From the NCBI GenBank assembly GCA_947447835.1, contig CANFLP010000001.1, positions 1-49,681 of the forward strand: a stretch of DNA of 49,681 nt. Direction: 5' to 3'. The DNA is from Bacteroidota bacterium (GTDB lineage Bacteria > Bacteroidota > Bacteroidia > Chitinophagales > Chitinophagaceae). The translations under genes were made by a program, and so were the position numbers. The notes below the pieces were generated by a model. It was not told the origin of the DNA, did not search any database, and saw nothing but the letters and a program-made list of their open reading frames with translations. Positions 1 to 8,367 of the stretch are shown one piece after another (the stretch's first letter is position 1; every line of letters begins with the position of its first letter).

Positions 1-389
1 CAGCTATTTAATGGAGCAAAACGTTGCATACCTGCACCTGCACCACCACGACCATCTGTTGTACGATAAGTACCTGCACTATGCCATGCCATACGAATAA
101 AGAAAGGGCCATAATGTCCATAATCCGCTGGCCACCATTCTTGTGAATTAGTCATTAAAGCATAGATATCATTTTTCACTGCTTTTAAATCAAGTGATGC
201 AAACTCCTTTTTATAATTAAAAGAAGCTTCCATTGGGTTTGATAATAAAGAATGTTGACGTAGAATATTTAATGGTAATTGATTAGGCCACCAATCTGTA
301 TTTCTTGTACCACGTCCAGCACTTGGTTGCATTGATGCAGCTGTTGCACCTGTAAATGGGCATTTGCCCTCTGAAGTATTGTTTTCCAT
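1..389 (-). CDS. katG: Catalase-peroxidase, N-terminal part (runs off the left edge)
   Basis: This is the first 129 residues of a bifunctional heme catalase-peroxidase, which removes hydrogen peroxide and organic peroxides. The ATG at 389-387 opens a frame that continues past base 1. Residues 83-103 contain the family block SQEWWPADYGHYGPFFIR followed by MAWH, which supplies the distal-side Arg99, Trp102 and His103; Trp102 is the member of the Met-Tyr-Trp adduct needed for catalase activity. DGRGGAGAGMQRFAPLNS at 112-129 is also typical. The proximal His and the second domain lie outside the window. It is divergent from the dihydroorotase-like gene, and the 228-bp gap between them holds an inverted repeat that could be an operator. 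Identity is very secure; completeness cannot be judged. Confidence 0.96.
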   Translation of the reverse strand, partial: MENNTSEGKCPFTGATAASMQPSAGRGTRNTDWWPNQLPLNILRQHSLLSNPMEASFNYKKEFASLDLKAVKNDIYALMTNSQEWWPADYGHYGPFFIRMAWHSAGTYRTTDGRGGAGAGMQRFAPLNS

Positions 390-415
390 TTTAAAATTTT
401 TGTGTTAATCGACCG

Positions 416-445
416 CAATACTAAACAAATATTTAGCAGTTTAGT
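416..445 (-). promoter_or_regulatory. Candidate katG promoter/operator: inverted repeat over a -7-like element
   Basis: ACTAAAC at 420-426 and GTTTAGT at 439-445 form a perfect 7-bp inverted repeat with a 12-nt spacer; an extra ATTTAG half-site lies at 431-436. On the minus strand a TAGTATTG (7 of 8 matches to TAnnTTTG) occupies 423-416, so the repeat overlaps a possible -7 element about 27 nt upstream of the katG ATG. Peroxide-responsive control by OxyR or PerR would be usual for katG, but the repeat does not match the textbook site of either, so the regulator is unknown. Confidence 0.3.
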
Positions 446-617
446 TGTGAAAGTGGAAAAATAATAAGATCGTAATTTTGGCACCCTGCCTTGCCGCTAA
501 CGATTCGTATAATTGCCCTAAAATATCAATCGCAGACCTAAAATGTAGGTTTTTGGGGGTTAAATATAGGGTCAAATCCAAAAAACAAGGTATATTGCAT
601 CAAATATTATTGACTCA

Positions 618-1883
618 ATGACAACGCTAATCAAGCAGGTCAAAATTGCAGATAAACTGTCTCCGTTTAACGGACTAATCAAGGATATTCTTATCGAAGA
701 CCACAAAATTGTTTCCATTACCGATCATTTTTCAGGAAAAGCAGATGCTATCATTCAAAGTGAAGAGTTAATTGTAAGTCCAGGTTTCGTGGATCCATTT
801 GTACATTTTTGTGATCCAGGATTAGAACATAGGGAAAATTTACATTCTGGAGCAGAAGCTGCACAACAAGGTGGCTACACAACCGTATTCACTGTTCCCA
901 ATACACTACCAGTAGTAGATACAAAATCTCAGGTAACTTATATTAAACAAAACAGCCAATCACTTCCAATTAATGTTTTACCAATCGGGGCGATTTCAAA
1001 AAAGACTGAAGGCAAGGATTTAGCTGAGATGATTGATATGTTTAATAATGGAGCGGTTGCTTTTAGTGATGGCCTCTACCCTGTTCAATCTACTTTGTTA
1101 TTTCTAAAAGCGCTACAATATGTAAAAGCATTTGATGGTGTTGCAATACAAATGCCCATTGATAAAAGTTTAGGTAGTTTAGGATTAATGAATGAAGGCA
1201 TATTATCAACAAAATTAGGTTTGCCTGGTATTCCTGCCATTGCCGAAGAGTTAATTATTTCAAGAGATATAGAACTTTTAAGATACACACAATCTAAATT
1301 ACATATCACAAGTGTAAGTACGGCAAAAGGAATTGCAATGATTGCTGCTGCAAAAAAAGAAGGTTTACATATTACATGCAGTGTTACACCTTATCATTTA
1401 TTTTATAATGAGGAAGATTTGGGCAACTATGATACCCTGTTAAAAGTATTCCCTCCTTTAAGAACCAAGCTTGATCAAGCAGCTTTGCTTACGGCAGTTC
1501 AAGATGGAACAGTTGATTGTATAAGTTCACATCATATGCCACAGGATTGGGATGGCAAAACAATTGAATTTGAAAATGCAAAAGCAGGTATTGCAAGTAT
1601 TGAAACAAGTTATGCTGCTGTATCCCATTTGTTGCCAAGTTTATCTGAGCAATCTGTTGCAGCTTTATTTGGAGCAAATGCAAGAAAAATATTTAACCTC
1701 CCAGATGCATCTATACAAGAAGGCGCTGATGCAGAATTGACAATTTTTTCAAATAAGCAAACTACTTGTTTGTCTTTGAAAGATTCAAAAAGCAAGTCGG
1801 CTAATTCGCCATTTTGGGATAAAAAATTAAATGGTAAAATTATAGGTACTTATGTTAAAGGAAAAGCTAGTATCAACAATTAA
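618..1883 (+). CDS. Dihydroorotase-like amidohydrolase lacking the metal-binding residues
   Basis: At 421 residues this has the length and fold signature of class I dihydroorotase (amidohydrolase superfamily, pyrimidine synthesis): the block GLEHRENLHSGAEAAQQGG, then TTVFTVPNT, and the C-terminal ADAELTIF. The metal site is gone. The usual DxHxHxR is D59-P-F-V-H63-F-C65, so the first His and the Arg are replaced. The usual S/T-D-D-G is SDGL at 150-153. The HVST His is Ser232, TPHHL is TPYHL at 257-261, and ATDHAPH is SSHHMPQ with His305 in place of the catalytic Asp. I infer a non-catalytic paralogue, comparable in principle to the inactive PyrC' that scaffolds aspartate transcarbamoylase in some bacteria; the partner here is unknown. 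It leads a co-directional run with DUF4199 and glycosyltransferase genes. Many pipelines would label it plain pyrC. Confidence 0.85.
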   Translation: MTTLIKQVKIADKLSPFNGLIKDILIEDHKIVSITDHFSGKADAIIQSEELIVSPGFVDPFVHFCDPGLEHRENLHSGAEAAQQGGYTTVFTVPNTLPVVDTKSQVTYIKQNSQSLPINVLPIGAISKKTEGKDLAEMIDMFNNGAVAFSDGLYPVQSTLLFLKALQYVKAFDGVAIQMPIDKSLGSLGLMNEGILSTKLGLPGIPAIAEELIISRDIELLRYTQSKLHITSVSTAKGIAMIAAAKKEGLHITCSVTPYHLFYNEEDLGNYDTLLKVFPPLRTKLDQAALLTAVQDGTVDCISSHHMPQDWDGKTIEFENAKAGIASIETSYAAVSHLLPSLSEQSVAALFGANARKIFNLPDASIQEGADAELTIFSNKQTTCLSLKDSKSKSANSPFWDKKLNGKIIGTYVKGKASINN

Positions 1884-1924
1884 TTATCCAATACAAAATA
1901 TCTTATAAACACACAAATAATAAA

Positions 1925-2443
1925 ATGGAAAATCAAGTTACATCACATATCATAAAAGGCGTAATACTTAGCGCTGTTTCAATCGTTTTTGCAGTTATTG
2001 TTTACGTATTTAATTTATACGAAATGAGTGCATTAAGTTATATCAACTATGCTATATTCTTAGGTGGGTTAATTTACGGAGCAGTGTTGTATTCAAATCA
2101 AAATAACAATAACGTTACTTTCGGTAATTTATTTGCACATGGTTTTAAAACCACAGCAGTGGTAATTGTGATTACTTCGGTTTATACAATCATTTCTATT
2201 AAGTTTTTATTTCCTGATATGGTGGATAAGGCTTTAGAGATTGCTAGAAAGAAAATGATGGAAAATCCTAAAATGACAGATGAGATTATTGAACAAGCCA
2301 TTTCAATGACTAGGAAATTTTTCATTCCATTTGCTTTAGGTGGAACTATCATCGGAACTGGTATTTTAGGTGCAATAGGATCTGCTATTGGTGCAGGAGT
2401 TGCTAAAAAGAACCCTAATCCATTTTCAGATAACGTAGCTTAA
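1925..2443 (+). CDS. DUF4199 family membrane protein
   Basis: This 172-residue integral membrane protein has about four hydrophobic segments, near residues 10-32, 40-58, 75-97 and 132-160. The last is very Gly/Ala-rich (GTIIGTGILGAIGSAIGAGV). Between segments three and four is a charged helix (ALEIARKKMMENPKMTDEII) that marks DUF4199, a family largely restricted to Bacteroidota with no established function. It sits 41 nt after the dihydroorotase-like gene and 23 nt before a family 2 glycosyltransferase, so co-transcription is likely. A role in the inner membrane with polyprenol-linked sugar transfer would fit the neighbours but is only inference. Confidence 0.8.
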   Translation: MENQVTSHIIKGVILSAVSIVFAVIVYVFNLYEMSALSYINYAIFLGGLIYGAVLYSNQNNNNVTFGNLFAHGFKTTAVVIVITSVYTIISIKFLFPDMVDKALEIARKKMMENPKMTDEIIEQAISMTRKFFIPFALGGTIIGTGILGAIGSAIGAGVAKKNPNPFSDNVA

Positions 2444-2466
2444 TCCTTGATAGATAAATAATAATT

Positions 2467-3408
2467 ATGCAAATTTCCGTAGTCATTCCTTTGTTTAATG
2501 AAGCAGATTCTTTACCTGAATTGATGCAATGGATTGATCGTGTAATGCAAGAAAATAAATTCAGCTATGAGGTAATCATGGTGGATGATGGAAGTGACGA
2601 TGAAAGCTGGTCTGTAATTGAAACTTTAAGCGCCCAATACGCAGGATTAAAGGGAATCCGCTTTCAGCGTAATTATGGCAAATCTGCAGCATTGAATGAA
2701 GGATTTAAAGCAGCACAGGGAGATATTGTTGTGACAATGGATGCCGACTTACAAGATTCACCAGATGAGATACCAGAGTTTTACGATATGATCATGAATC
2801 AAGGGTATCATTTAGTAAGTGGTTGGAAAAAGAAACGTTACGATAATACATTTACAAAAAATATTCCTTCTAAAATATATAACGCAGTTGCGCGTAAAAG
2901 TTCAGGTATTGTTTTACATGATTTTAATTGTGGAATTAAAGCTTATCAATTAAAAGTGGTAAAAAGCATTGAGGTATTTGGTGAGATGCATCGTTATATT
3001 CCTATCCTGGCCAAATGGGCAGGGTTTAAAAAAATTGGAGAGAAAGTAGTTGTACACCAAGCAAGAAAATATGGCACTACTAAATTTGGATGGGAAAGAT
3101 TTGTAAATGGATTCTTAGACCTAATGACTATTCAATTCTTATCAAAATTTGGGAAGAAGCCAATGCAATTTTTCGGATTACTTGGTACGCTCTTTTTCCT
3201 AATTGGATTTGGATCGGTTGGGTATATAACTATTTCTAAATTTTTACAACCAGAAACGAGCATCACTAACAAACCTGCATTTTATATTGCATTAACATCA
3301 ATGTTATTGGGGGTTCAATTATTTTTAGCAGGATTTATAGCTGAATTAATTAACCGAAATGCAGCCGATCGAAACAGCTATTTAATATCTGAAAAACTAG
3401 GATGGTAA
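2467..3408 (+). CDS. Family 2 glycosyltransferase with two C-terminal membrane helices (DPM1/GtrB-like)
   Basis: The 313-residue protein begins with the GT-A fold signature VVIPLFNEADSLPEL, has the nucleotide-binding acidic pair at Asp40-Asp41 (VDDGSDDES) and the metal-binding DAD at 92-94 (MDADLQDSPDEIPEF). Two hydrophobic helices near 231-258 and 271-296 place it in the inner membrane, as in GtrB/ArnC-type enzymes that move a sugar from a nucleotide donor to undecaprenyl phosphate. The sugar cannot be told from sequence. Its last codons overlap the next gene by 7 nt, indicating translational coupling with the second glycosyltransferase. Confidence 0.9.
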   Translation: MQISVVIPLFNEADSLPELMQWIDRVMQENKFSYEVIMVDDGSDDESWSVIETLSAQYAGLKGIRFQRNYGKSAALNEGFKAAQGDIVVTMDADLQDSPDEIPEFYDMIMNQGYHLVSGWKKKRYDNTFTKNIPSKIYNAVARKSSGIVLHDFNCGIKAYQLKVVKSIEVFGEMHRYIPILAKWAGFKKIGEKVVVHQARKYGTTKFGWERFVNGFLDLMTIQFLSKFGKKPMQFFGLLGTLFFLIGFGSVGYITISKFLQPETSITNKPAFYIALTSMLLGVQLFLAGFIAELINRNAADRNSYLISEKLGW

Positions 3409-4532
3409 GTTCACTGGTTATAATAGGCCCGGGCTGGCCTTTAAGAGGTGGCCTTTCAGCTTTTGATGAACAACTAGCTAGGACATTTACTGCAAAAGAG
3501 ATAACCTCTCGAATAGAGACTTTTTCATTACAATATCCTTCGATACTATTTCCCGGCACATCACAATATACTACCGAACCTTCTCCGACCGATGTAAAAA
3601 TTCATGCAGGAATTAATTCCATTAATCCATTGAACTGGATCAAAGTAGGTTTGAAAATTAAAGAGGAACGTCCCGATTTAATTATAGTTAGGTATTGGAT
3701 TCCATTTTTAGCACCCTGTTTAGGAACTATTTGTAGAATTGCCCGTTCCAATAAGCATACTAAAATTATTGCGATAGTTGACAATATGATTCCTCATGAA
3801 AAGAGAATCGGTGATAAACAACTTAGTAATTATTTTGCCAATTCGGTAGACGGATTCCTAACCATGAGTGATAAAGTAACTAATGACGTTAAAACTTTTT
3901 CACAAAAGCCAATTACACTTTCCCCTCATCCCATATTTGCACATTTCGGGAATCCTATTCCTAAAATAGAAGCTAGGCAGCAATTGGGATTGAATACAGA
4001 TGATAAAATAATATTGTTCTTTGGTTTTATACGAAATTATAAAGGGTTGGATATTTTATTAAATGCGATGGCCACTAGTGCGATGAAAGCATCCAATATC
4101 AAATTGATGATTGTTGGCGAGTTTTATGAAGACGCTCAACCGTATTATGATTTAATAAATAATCTCGGCATTTCGGATAAGGTAATTTTACATACACAGT
4201 TTATTCCTGACAATGAAGTGAAACAATATGTGTGTAGTGCCGATTTTATAATACAACCCTATCGTAATGCAACACAAAGTGGTGTAACGCCCCTTGCCTA
4301 TCATTTTGAAATTCCTATGTTGGTTACCAATGTAGGTGCATTAGCGGACACTGTCCCCAATGGTAAAGTGGGTGTAGTTGTAGAACCTAATGCAAAAGCA
4401 ATTGCTGAAGGTATTCAAACACTTTTTGAAAATGGGGTCTCAAGTTATAGTACCCATATAAAAGAAGAAAAAAAGAAATATAGCTGGGAACAAATGGCCG
4501 ACAATTTTATACAATTACACCAAAAGTTATAA
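3402..4532 (+). CDS. GT4-type (GT-B fold) glycosyltransferase
   Basis: The protein is 376 residues long. The N-terminal half starts with a strand and a Gly-rich loop, GPGWPLRGGLSAF at 9-21. The C-terminal half has FGFIRNYKGLDILLNAM from 208 and a late IQPYRNATQSGVTPLAYHF block followed by an Ala/Glu-rich helix, typical of retaining group-1 glycosyltransferases that use nucleotide sugars. No signal peptide or membrane helix is evident, so it should work at the cytoplasmic membrane face. The ATG lies inside the last codons of the upstream transferase (7-nt overlap), and gmhA follows 24 nt downstream. The acceptor is likely a lipid-linked or surface glycan; the sugar is unknown. Confidence 0.85.
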   Translation: MVSSLVIIGPGWPLRGGLSAFDEQLARTFTAKEITSRIETFSLQYPSILFPGTSQYTTEPSPTDVKIHAGINSINPLNWIKVGLKIKEERPDLIIVRYWIPFLAPCLGTICRIARSNKHTKIIAIVDNMIPHEKRIGDKQLSNYFANSVDGFLTMSDKVTNDVKTFSQKPITLSPHPIFAHFGNPIPKIEARQQLGLNTDDKIILFFGFIRNYKGLDILLNAMATSAMKASNIKLMIVGEFYEDAQPYYDLINNLGISDKVILHTQFIPDNEVKQYVCSADFIIQPYRNATQSGVTPLAYHFEIPMLVTNVGALADTVPNGKVGVVVEPNAKAIAEGIQTLFENGVSSYSTHIKEEKKKYSWEQMADNFIQLHQKL

Positions 4533-4556
4533 TATTACTTCTATAAATTTATTACC

Positions 4557-5138
4557 ATGTCAATACAAGCAATAACCGATATAATTAAAGCGTCTATAGA
4601 TGTTAAGCAACAATTGCTAAACGACGAAGCGTTGGTACAACAAATACAAACAGTAACGGAAGTTATAACTAAAGCATTTCAAAAAGGCAATGCAGTTTAT
4701 TTTGCTGGAAATGGTGGTAGTGCAGCTGATGCACAACATTTAGCGGCTGAATTTTCGGGACGTTTTTATAAGGATCGCAAAGCTTTGCCTTCAGATGCTT
4801 TACATTGTAATACATCCTATTTAACTGCAGTTGCAAATGATTATAGTTATGATGTTATTTATGCACGTTTATTAGAAGGATTGGCAAAACCAGGCGATGT
4901 ATTGGTTGGTATAAGTACTTCAGGAAATTCCGGGAATATTGTAAAGGCATTTGAAATGGCTAAAACAATTGGGGTAACTACAATTGGGTTTACAGGACAA
5001 AAAGGGGGCCAGATGAAAGACTTAGGTGATTATTTAATTAATGTACCTTCTAACACTACCCCACGTATTCAAGAATCTCATATTTTAGTGGGCCATATAA
5101 TTTGCGAATTAGTAGAGATTAATATCTTCGGTAAATAA
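4557..5138 (+). CDS. gmhA: D-sedoheptulose 7-phosphate isomerase
   Basis: The 193-residue single SIS-domain protein matches GmhA in length (E. coli 192). It isomerises sedoheptulose 7-phosphate to D-glycero-D-manno-heptose 7-phosphate, the first step toward ADP- or GDP-heptose. The key positions fall where they do in E. coli GmhA: His61 and Glu65 in AQHLAAEFSGRF, and Gln172 and His180 in IQESHILVGH, which together form the zinc/catalytic site. The phosphate-binding loops GNGGSAAD (51-58) and STSGNSGN (120-127) are intact. A GmhB-like phosphatase follows 14 nt later; the heptose kinase/nucleotidyltransferase is not in the window. Two glycosyltransferases upstream are candidate users of the heptose. 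Confidence 0.95.
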   Translation: MSIQAITDIIKASIDVKQQLLNDEALVQQIQTVTEVITKAFQKGNAVYFAGNGGSAADAQHLAAEFSGRFYKDRKALPSDALHCNTSYLTAVANDYSYDVIYARLLEGLAKPGDVLVGISTSGNSGNIVKAFEMAKTIGVTTIGFTGQKGGQMKDLGDYLINVPSNTTPRIQESHILVGHIICELVEINIFGK

Positions 5139-5152
5139 TCAAAAAACCACAA

Positions 5153-5704
5153 ATGTCTTTTCAATTCTCAGCTATTAATAACAATTGGACACTGTTTTTA
5201 GACAGGGATGGTGTAATTAATGTTGAGAAGAACGAAGATTACGTTAAAAACTGGGATGAGTTTACATTTTATAAAGAAAGTTTGGAAGCCTTCCCTATTC
5301 TAGCTCATAAGTTTAAGACGATTGTGATAACTACAAATCAGAAAGGGATTGGCAAGGGTTTAATGACGCATGACGACCTTACACATATCCATACCAATAT
5401 GATACAAGGTATTAATCAAGTTGGTGGAAGAATTGACCATATATTTTACTGTGCCGATTTAGACAATAATGCTATCAATAGAAAGCCACAGCCTGGCATG
5501 GCCTATCAAGCAAAAGCTTTATTCCCAACTATCAATTTTGCAGAATCTATTATGGTGGGTAATAGAACTAGTGATATGCATTTTGGAAGAAATGCAGGAT
5601 TGCATACTGTATTTTTGGCTACCACACATCCAGAAACACCCTTTCCTAATACAACTATTGATTTTCGTTTTGATAACTTATTAGATTTTGCAAATGCACT
5701 CTAA
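5153..5704 (+). CDS. HAD-IIIA phosphatase, GmhB-like, without the zinc loop
   Basis: The 183-residue HAD hydrolase has the nucleophile motif LFLDRDGVIN (Asp17, Asp19), motif II ITTNQKGIGKG (Thr60/61), Lys111 in NRKPQPGM, and a last motif MVGNRTSDM in which the usual first Asp is Asn137 while Asp141 is kept. This pattern and the position right after gmhA point to D-glycero-D-manno-heptose 1,7-bisphosphate 7-phosphatase. Standard GmhB has a four-Cys zinc loop before the Lys motif; here only Cys100 remains. Another sugar or histidinol phosphatase is possible. It ends 22 nt before a secreted unknown. Confidence 0.8.
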   Translation: MSFQFSAINNNWTLFLDRDGVINVEKNEDYVKNWDEFTFYKESLEAFPILAHKFKTIVITTNQKGIGKGLMTHDDLTHIHTNMIQGINQVGGRIDHIFYCADLDNNAINRKPQPGMAYQAKALFPTINFAESIMVGNRTSDMHFGRNAGLHTVFLATTHPETPFPNTTIDFRFDNLLDFANAL

Positions 5705-5726
5705 TAGAACAATAATATAATTAGCT

Positions 5727-6557
5727 ATGTATAAATGTATAAGTGTTTTATTTATTTGTTTTGTGTTTAGTACAACAACTAAAGCACAAACTAAAGTAGA
5801 TACTGCTGGTGTCGCTTTACAAAAATTAGCATTATCTATTCAGACCGATACTGTCATTGCAAATAGATTTAAATCAGACAGTATTTTTACAAGAGCGCTG
5901 ATTCAAACCTTAAAGCAACCCTATTCTTATAATTTTCATTACGATTCTTTAACTGCCATTAAAATATTGTTTGCACCAGATAATGCATTTAAAATATTTA
6001 GTTGGCAATTAGATTTAGGAGACGGCACTTACCGACAACGAGCTGCAATGCAATTACCAACTATAGATGGTGCATTAAAATTATTGCCATTTTTTGATAA
6101 TTCAGATTTTATTGAAAATCCATCAAGGGAATTAACCAGTAGAAAAAACTGGATTGGGGCTATTTATTATCAGATTGTCTTAACTGAGTTTAATAATAAA
6201 AAATATTATACTCTTATTGGTTATGATGAATATAATTTGGCCGTTTCCAGGAAGATAATCGAAGTAATGCATTTTGAAAATAATGAACCCATTTTAGGAG
6301 GAGATTATTTTAGATATCCGCCCGATGAGACATATCCCTTAGCGCCTATTGATAGGTTTATTTATGCCTATAAAAAAGGCAGCAATGCTTTTATAAGGTA
6401 TGAGCCGTCAAGTAAACGTATTGTGTTATCTGAATTAACAAGTACAGAAAAAGATTTGAAAGTAGCGAGTACTTTAGTGCCTAGTGGAAACGAATTATTT
6501 TTTGAATGGAAGCAAGGTAAATGGATAATGGCACCAAAACTTGCACATAAAAAATAA
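5727..6557 (+). CDS. Secreted protein of unknown function
   Basis: I do not recognise a characterised family in this 276-residue protein. Residues 1-20 form a signal peptide (hydrophobic SVLFICFVF core, then TTTKA before Gln21, a likely signal peptidase I site). There is no lipobox Cys, so it is probably periplasmic or outer-membrane associated. The mature part looks globular and mixed alpha/beta, with aromatic-rich stretches such as KNWIGAIYYQIV and NKKYYTLIGYDEYN and a lysine-rich end. It is last in the co-directional run and its stop is 1 nt from the stop of lepA on the other strand, leaving no room for a separate terminator. Confidence 0.7.
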   Translation: MYKCISVLFICFVFSTTTKAQTKVDTAGVALQKLALSIQTDTVIANRFKSDSIFTRALIQTLKQPYSYNFHYDSLTAIKILFAPDNAFKIFSWQLDLGDGTYRQRAAMQLPTIDGALKLLPFFDNSDFIENPSRELTSRKNWIGAIYYQIVLTEFNNKKYYTLIGYDEYNLAVSRKIIEVMHFENNEPILGGDYFRYPPDETYPLAPIDRFIYAYKKGSNAFIRYEPSSKRIVLSELTSTEKDLKVASTLVPSGNELFFEWKQGKWIMAPKLAHKK

Positions 6558-6558
6558 C

Positions 6559-8343
6559 TTAATCTAATTTAAGTACTGCTAAAAAAGCTTCCTGAGGAAT
6601 TTCTACGTTACCAATTTGACGCATTCTCTTTTTACCCTCTTTTTGCTTTTCTAATAATTTACGTTTACGACTAATATCACCTCCGTAACACTTTGCAGTA
6701 ACGTCCTTACGCATTGCAGATATATTTTCACGCGCAACAACCTTAGCACCTATAGCAGCTTGAATGGCAATTTGAAATTGTTGTTTTGTTAAAAGCTCTT
6801 TTAATTTTTCGCAAAGCTTACGTCCAAATTCAGCAGATTTACCTCTATGTATTAAAGCACTTAAGGCATCTACTTTTTCATTGTTTAATAGGATATCCAT
6901 TTTAACAATGTCTGCTTCTCTAAATCCGATTTGAGTATAATCAAAAGAAGCATACCCTCTTGTACCACTCTTTAATTTATCATAGAAGTCAAATACAATT
7001 TCGGTTAATGGCATTTCAAAAATTAATTCAACACGTGTAGGTGTTAAATAACTTTGATTAATTAACATACCACGTTTACCCAAACATAAGGTGATAATAT
7101 TACCGATATAATCTGGAGTAGTAATAATTTGAGCTCTAATAAAAGGCTCTTCAATGTAATCCACCTTAACTGGATCCGGCATTTCGGCTGGATTGTTTAC
7201 AATAATCTTTTCTTTCCTTGTTGTATAGGCAATAAAGCTTACGTTAGGTACAGTGGTAATTACTGTTTGATTAAACTCTCTTTCTAAACGTTCTTGGATA
7301 ATTTCCATATGCAATAGACCAAGGAATCCACAACGGAATCCAAAGCCTAATGCTTGTGAGGTTTCTAATTCAAAAGTTAAAGAAGCATCATTTAATTGAA
7401 GCTTTTCCATACAATCTCTCAGCTCCTCAAATTCGTCTGTGTTAACAGGATAGATTCCAGCAAAAACCATTGGTTTTACTTCCTCAAATCCATTAATCAT
7501 TTCCCCAGGATTGTTTGCAAGGGTAATGGTGTCACCTACTTTAACTTCTTTCGCATTTTTTATTCCTGTAATAATATAGCCCACATCACCCGCACGCACT
7601 TCTGCTTTAGGTGTCATTGCTAATTTCAATACACCAACTTCGTCCGCAATATAATCTCTGCCCGATGCAACAAATTGAATTTTATCATTCTTCTTTAATA
7701 CACCATTCATGATTCTGTAGTATACAATAATACCTCTGAAGCTATTAAAGACACTATCAAAAATTAATGCTTGTAATGGAGCTTCAGGATTTCCTACTGG
7801 AGCAGGAATACGCTCACAAACAGCTTGTAAAATTTCTTCAATACCAATACCTGATCTACCACTTGCTAATAATATATCTTCTTGCTTACAACCAATTAAG
7901 TCAATAATTTGATCGGTTACTTCAGGAATTTTAGCACCATCCATATCAATTTTATTAATCACCGGAATGATCTCTAAATTATTATCTAATGCCAAATATA
8001 AATTGGAAATAGTTTGTGCTTGAATACCCTGAGAAGCATCTACTAATAAAAGAGCTCCTTCACATGCTGCTAATGCACGACTTACTTCATAACTAAAGTC
8101 AACGTGACCTGGAGTATCAATTAAATTTAAAGTATAAGTTTCGCCTTTGTGAATATAATTAATTTGAATGGCGTGACTCTTAATGGTAATACCCTTTTCT
8201 CTTTCCAAATCCATATCATCTAACACCTGATTCATCATTTCACGTTCAGTTATGGTCTTGGTGTGTTCCAATAAACGGTCAGCCAAGGTACTTTTACCGT
8301 GATCAATATGTGCGATGATACAAAAATTTCTTATGTTCTTCAT
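6559..8343 (-). CDS. lepA: Elongation factor 4 (LepA)
   Basis: This 594-residue translational GTPase is full length (E. coli 599). It acts on the ribosome and can back-translocate stalled complexes. The G domain shows AHIDHGKSTLADR (11-23), DTPGHVDFSYE and NKIDMDGA; the middle has the EF-G-like domains with GFRCGFLGLLHMEI, and the C-terminus has the LepA-specific tail including AKCYGGDISRKRKLLEKQ. It lies 24 nt downstream of tpiA, and the GlmU-like gene is further up on the same strand. Nothing is missing. Confidence 0.98.
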   Translation of the reverse strand: MKNIRNFCIIAHIDHGKSTLADRLLEHTKTITEREMMNQVLDDMDLEREKGITIKSHAIQINYIHKGETYTLNLIDTPGHVDFSYEVSRALAACEGALLLVDASQGIQAQTISNLYLALDNNLEIIPVINKIDMDGAKIPEVTDQIIDLIGCKQEDILLASGRSGIGIEEILQAVCERIPAPVGNPEAPLQALIFDSVFNSFRGIIVYYRIMNGVLKKNDKIQFVASGRDYIADEVGVLKLAMTPKAEVRAGDVGYIITGIKNAKEVKVGDTITLANNPGEMINGFEEVKPMVFAGIYPVNTDEFEELRDCMEKLQLNDASLTFELETSQALGFGFRCGFLGLLHMEIIQERLEREFNQTVITTVPNVSFIAYTTRKEKIIVNNPAEMPDPVKVDYIEEPFIRAQIITTPDYIGNIITLCLGKRGMLINQSYLTPTRVELIFEMPLTEIVFDFYDKLKSGTRGYASFDYTQIGFREADIVKMDILLNNEKVDALSALIHRGKSAEFGRKLCEKLKELLTKQQFQIAIQAAIGAKVVARENISAMRKDVTAKCYGGDISRKRKLLEKQKEGKKRMRQIGNVEIPQEAFLAVLKLD

Positions 8344-8367
8344 GTAGTGAAACTAGTCTTTTAAAAT

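Noticed and set aside
269..484. Minus-strand frame of 71 codons at the left end
   Set aside because: It overlaps katG in the wrong frame and shows no domain.
536..558. ACCTA/TAGGT hairpin followed by Ts as a terminator
   Set aside because: The stem is only 5 bp and no plus-strand gene ends upstream of it.
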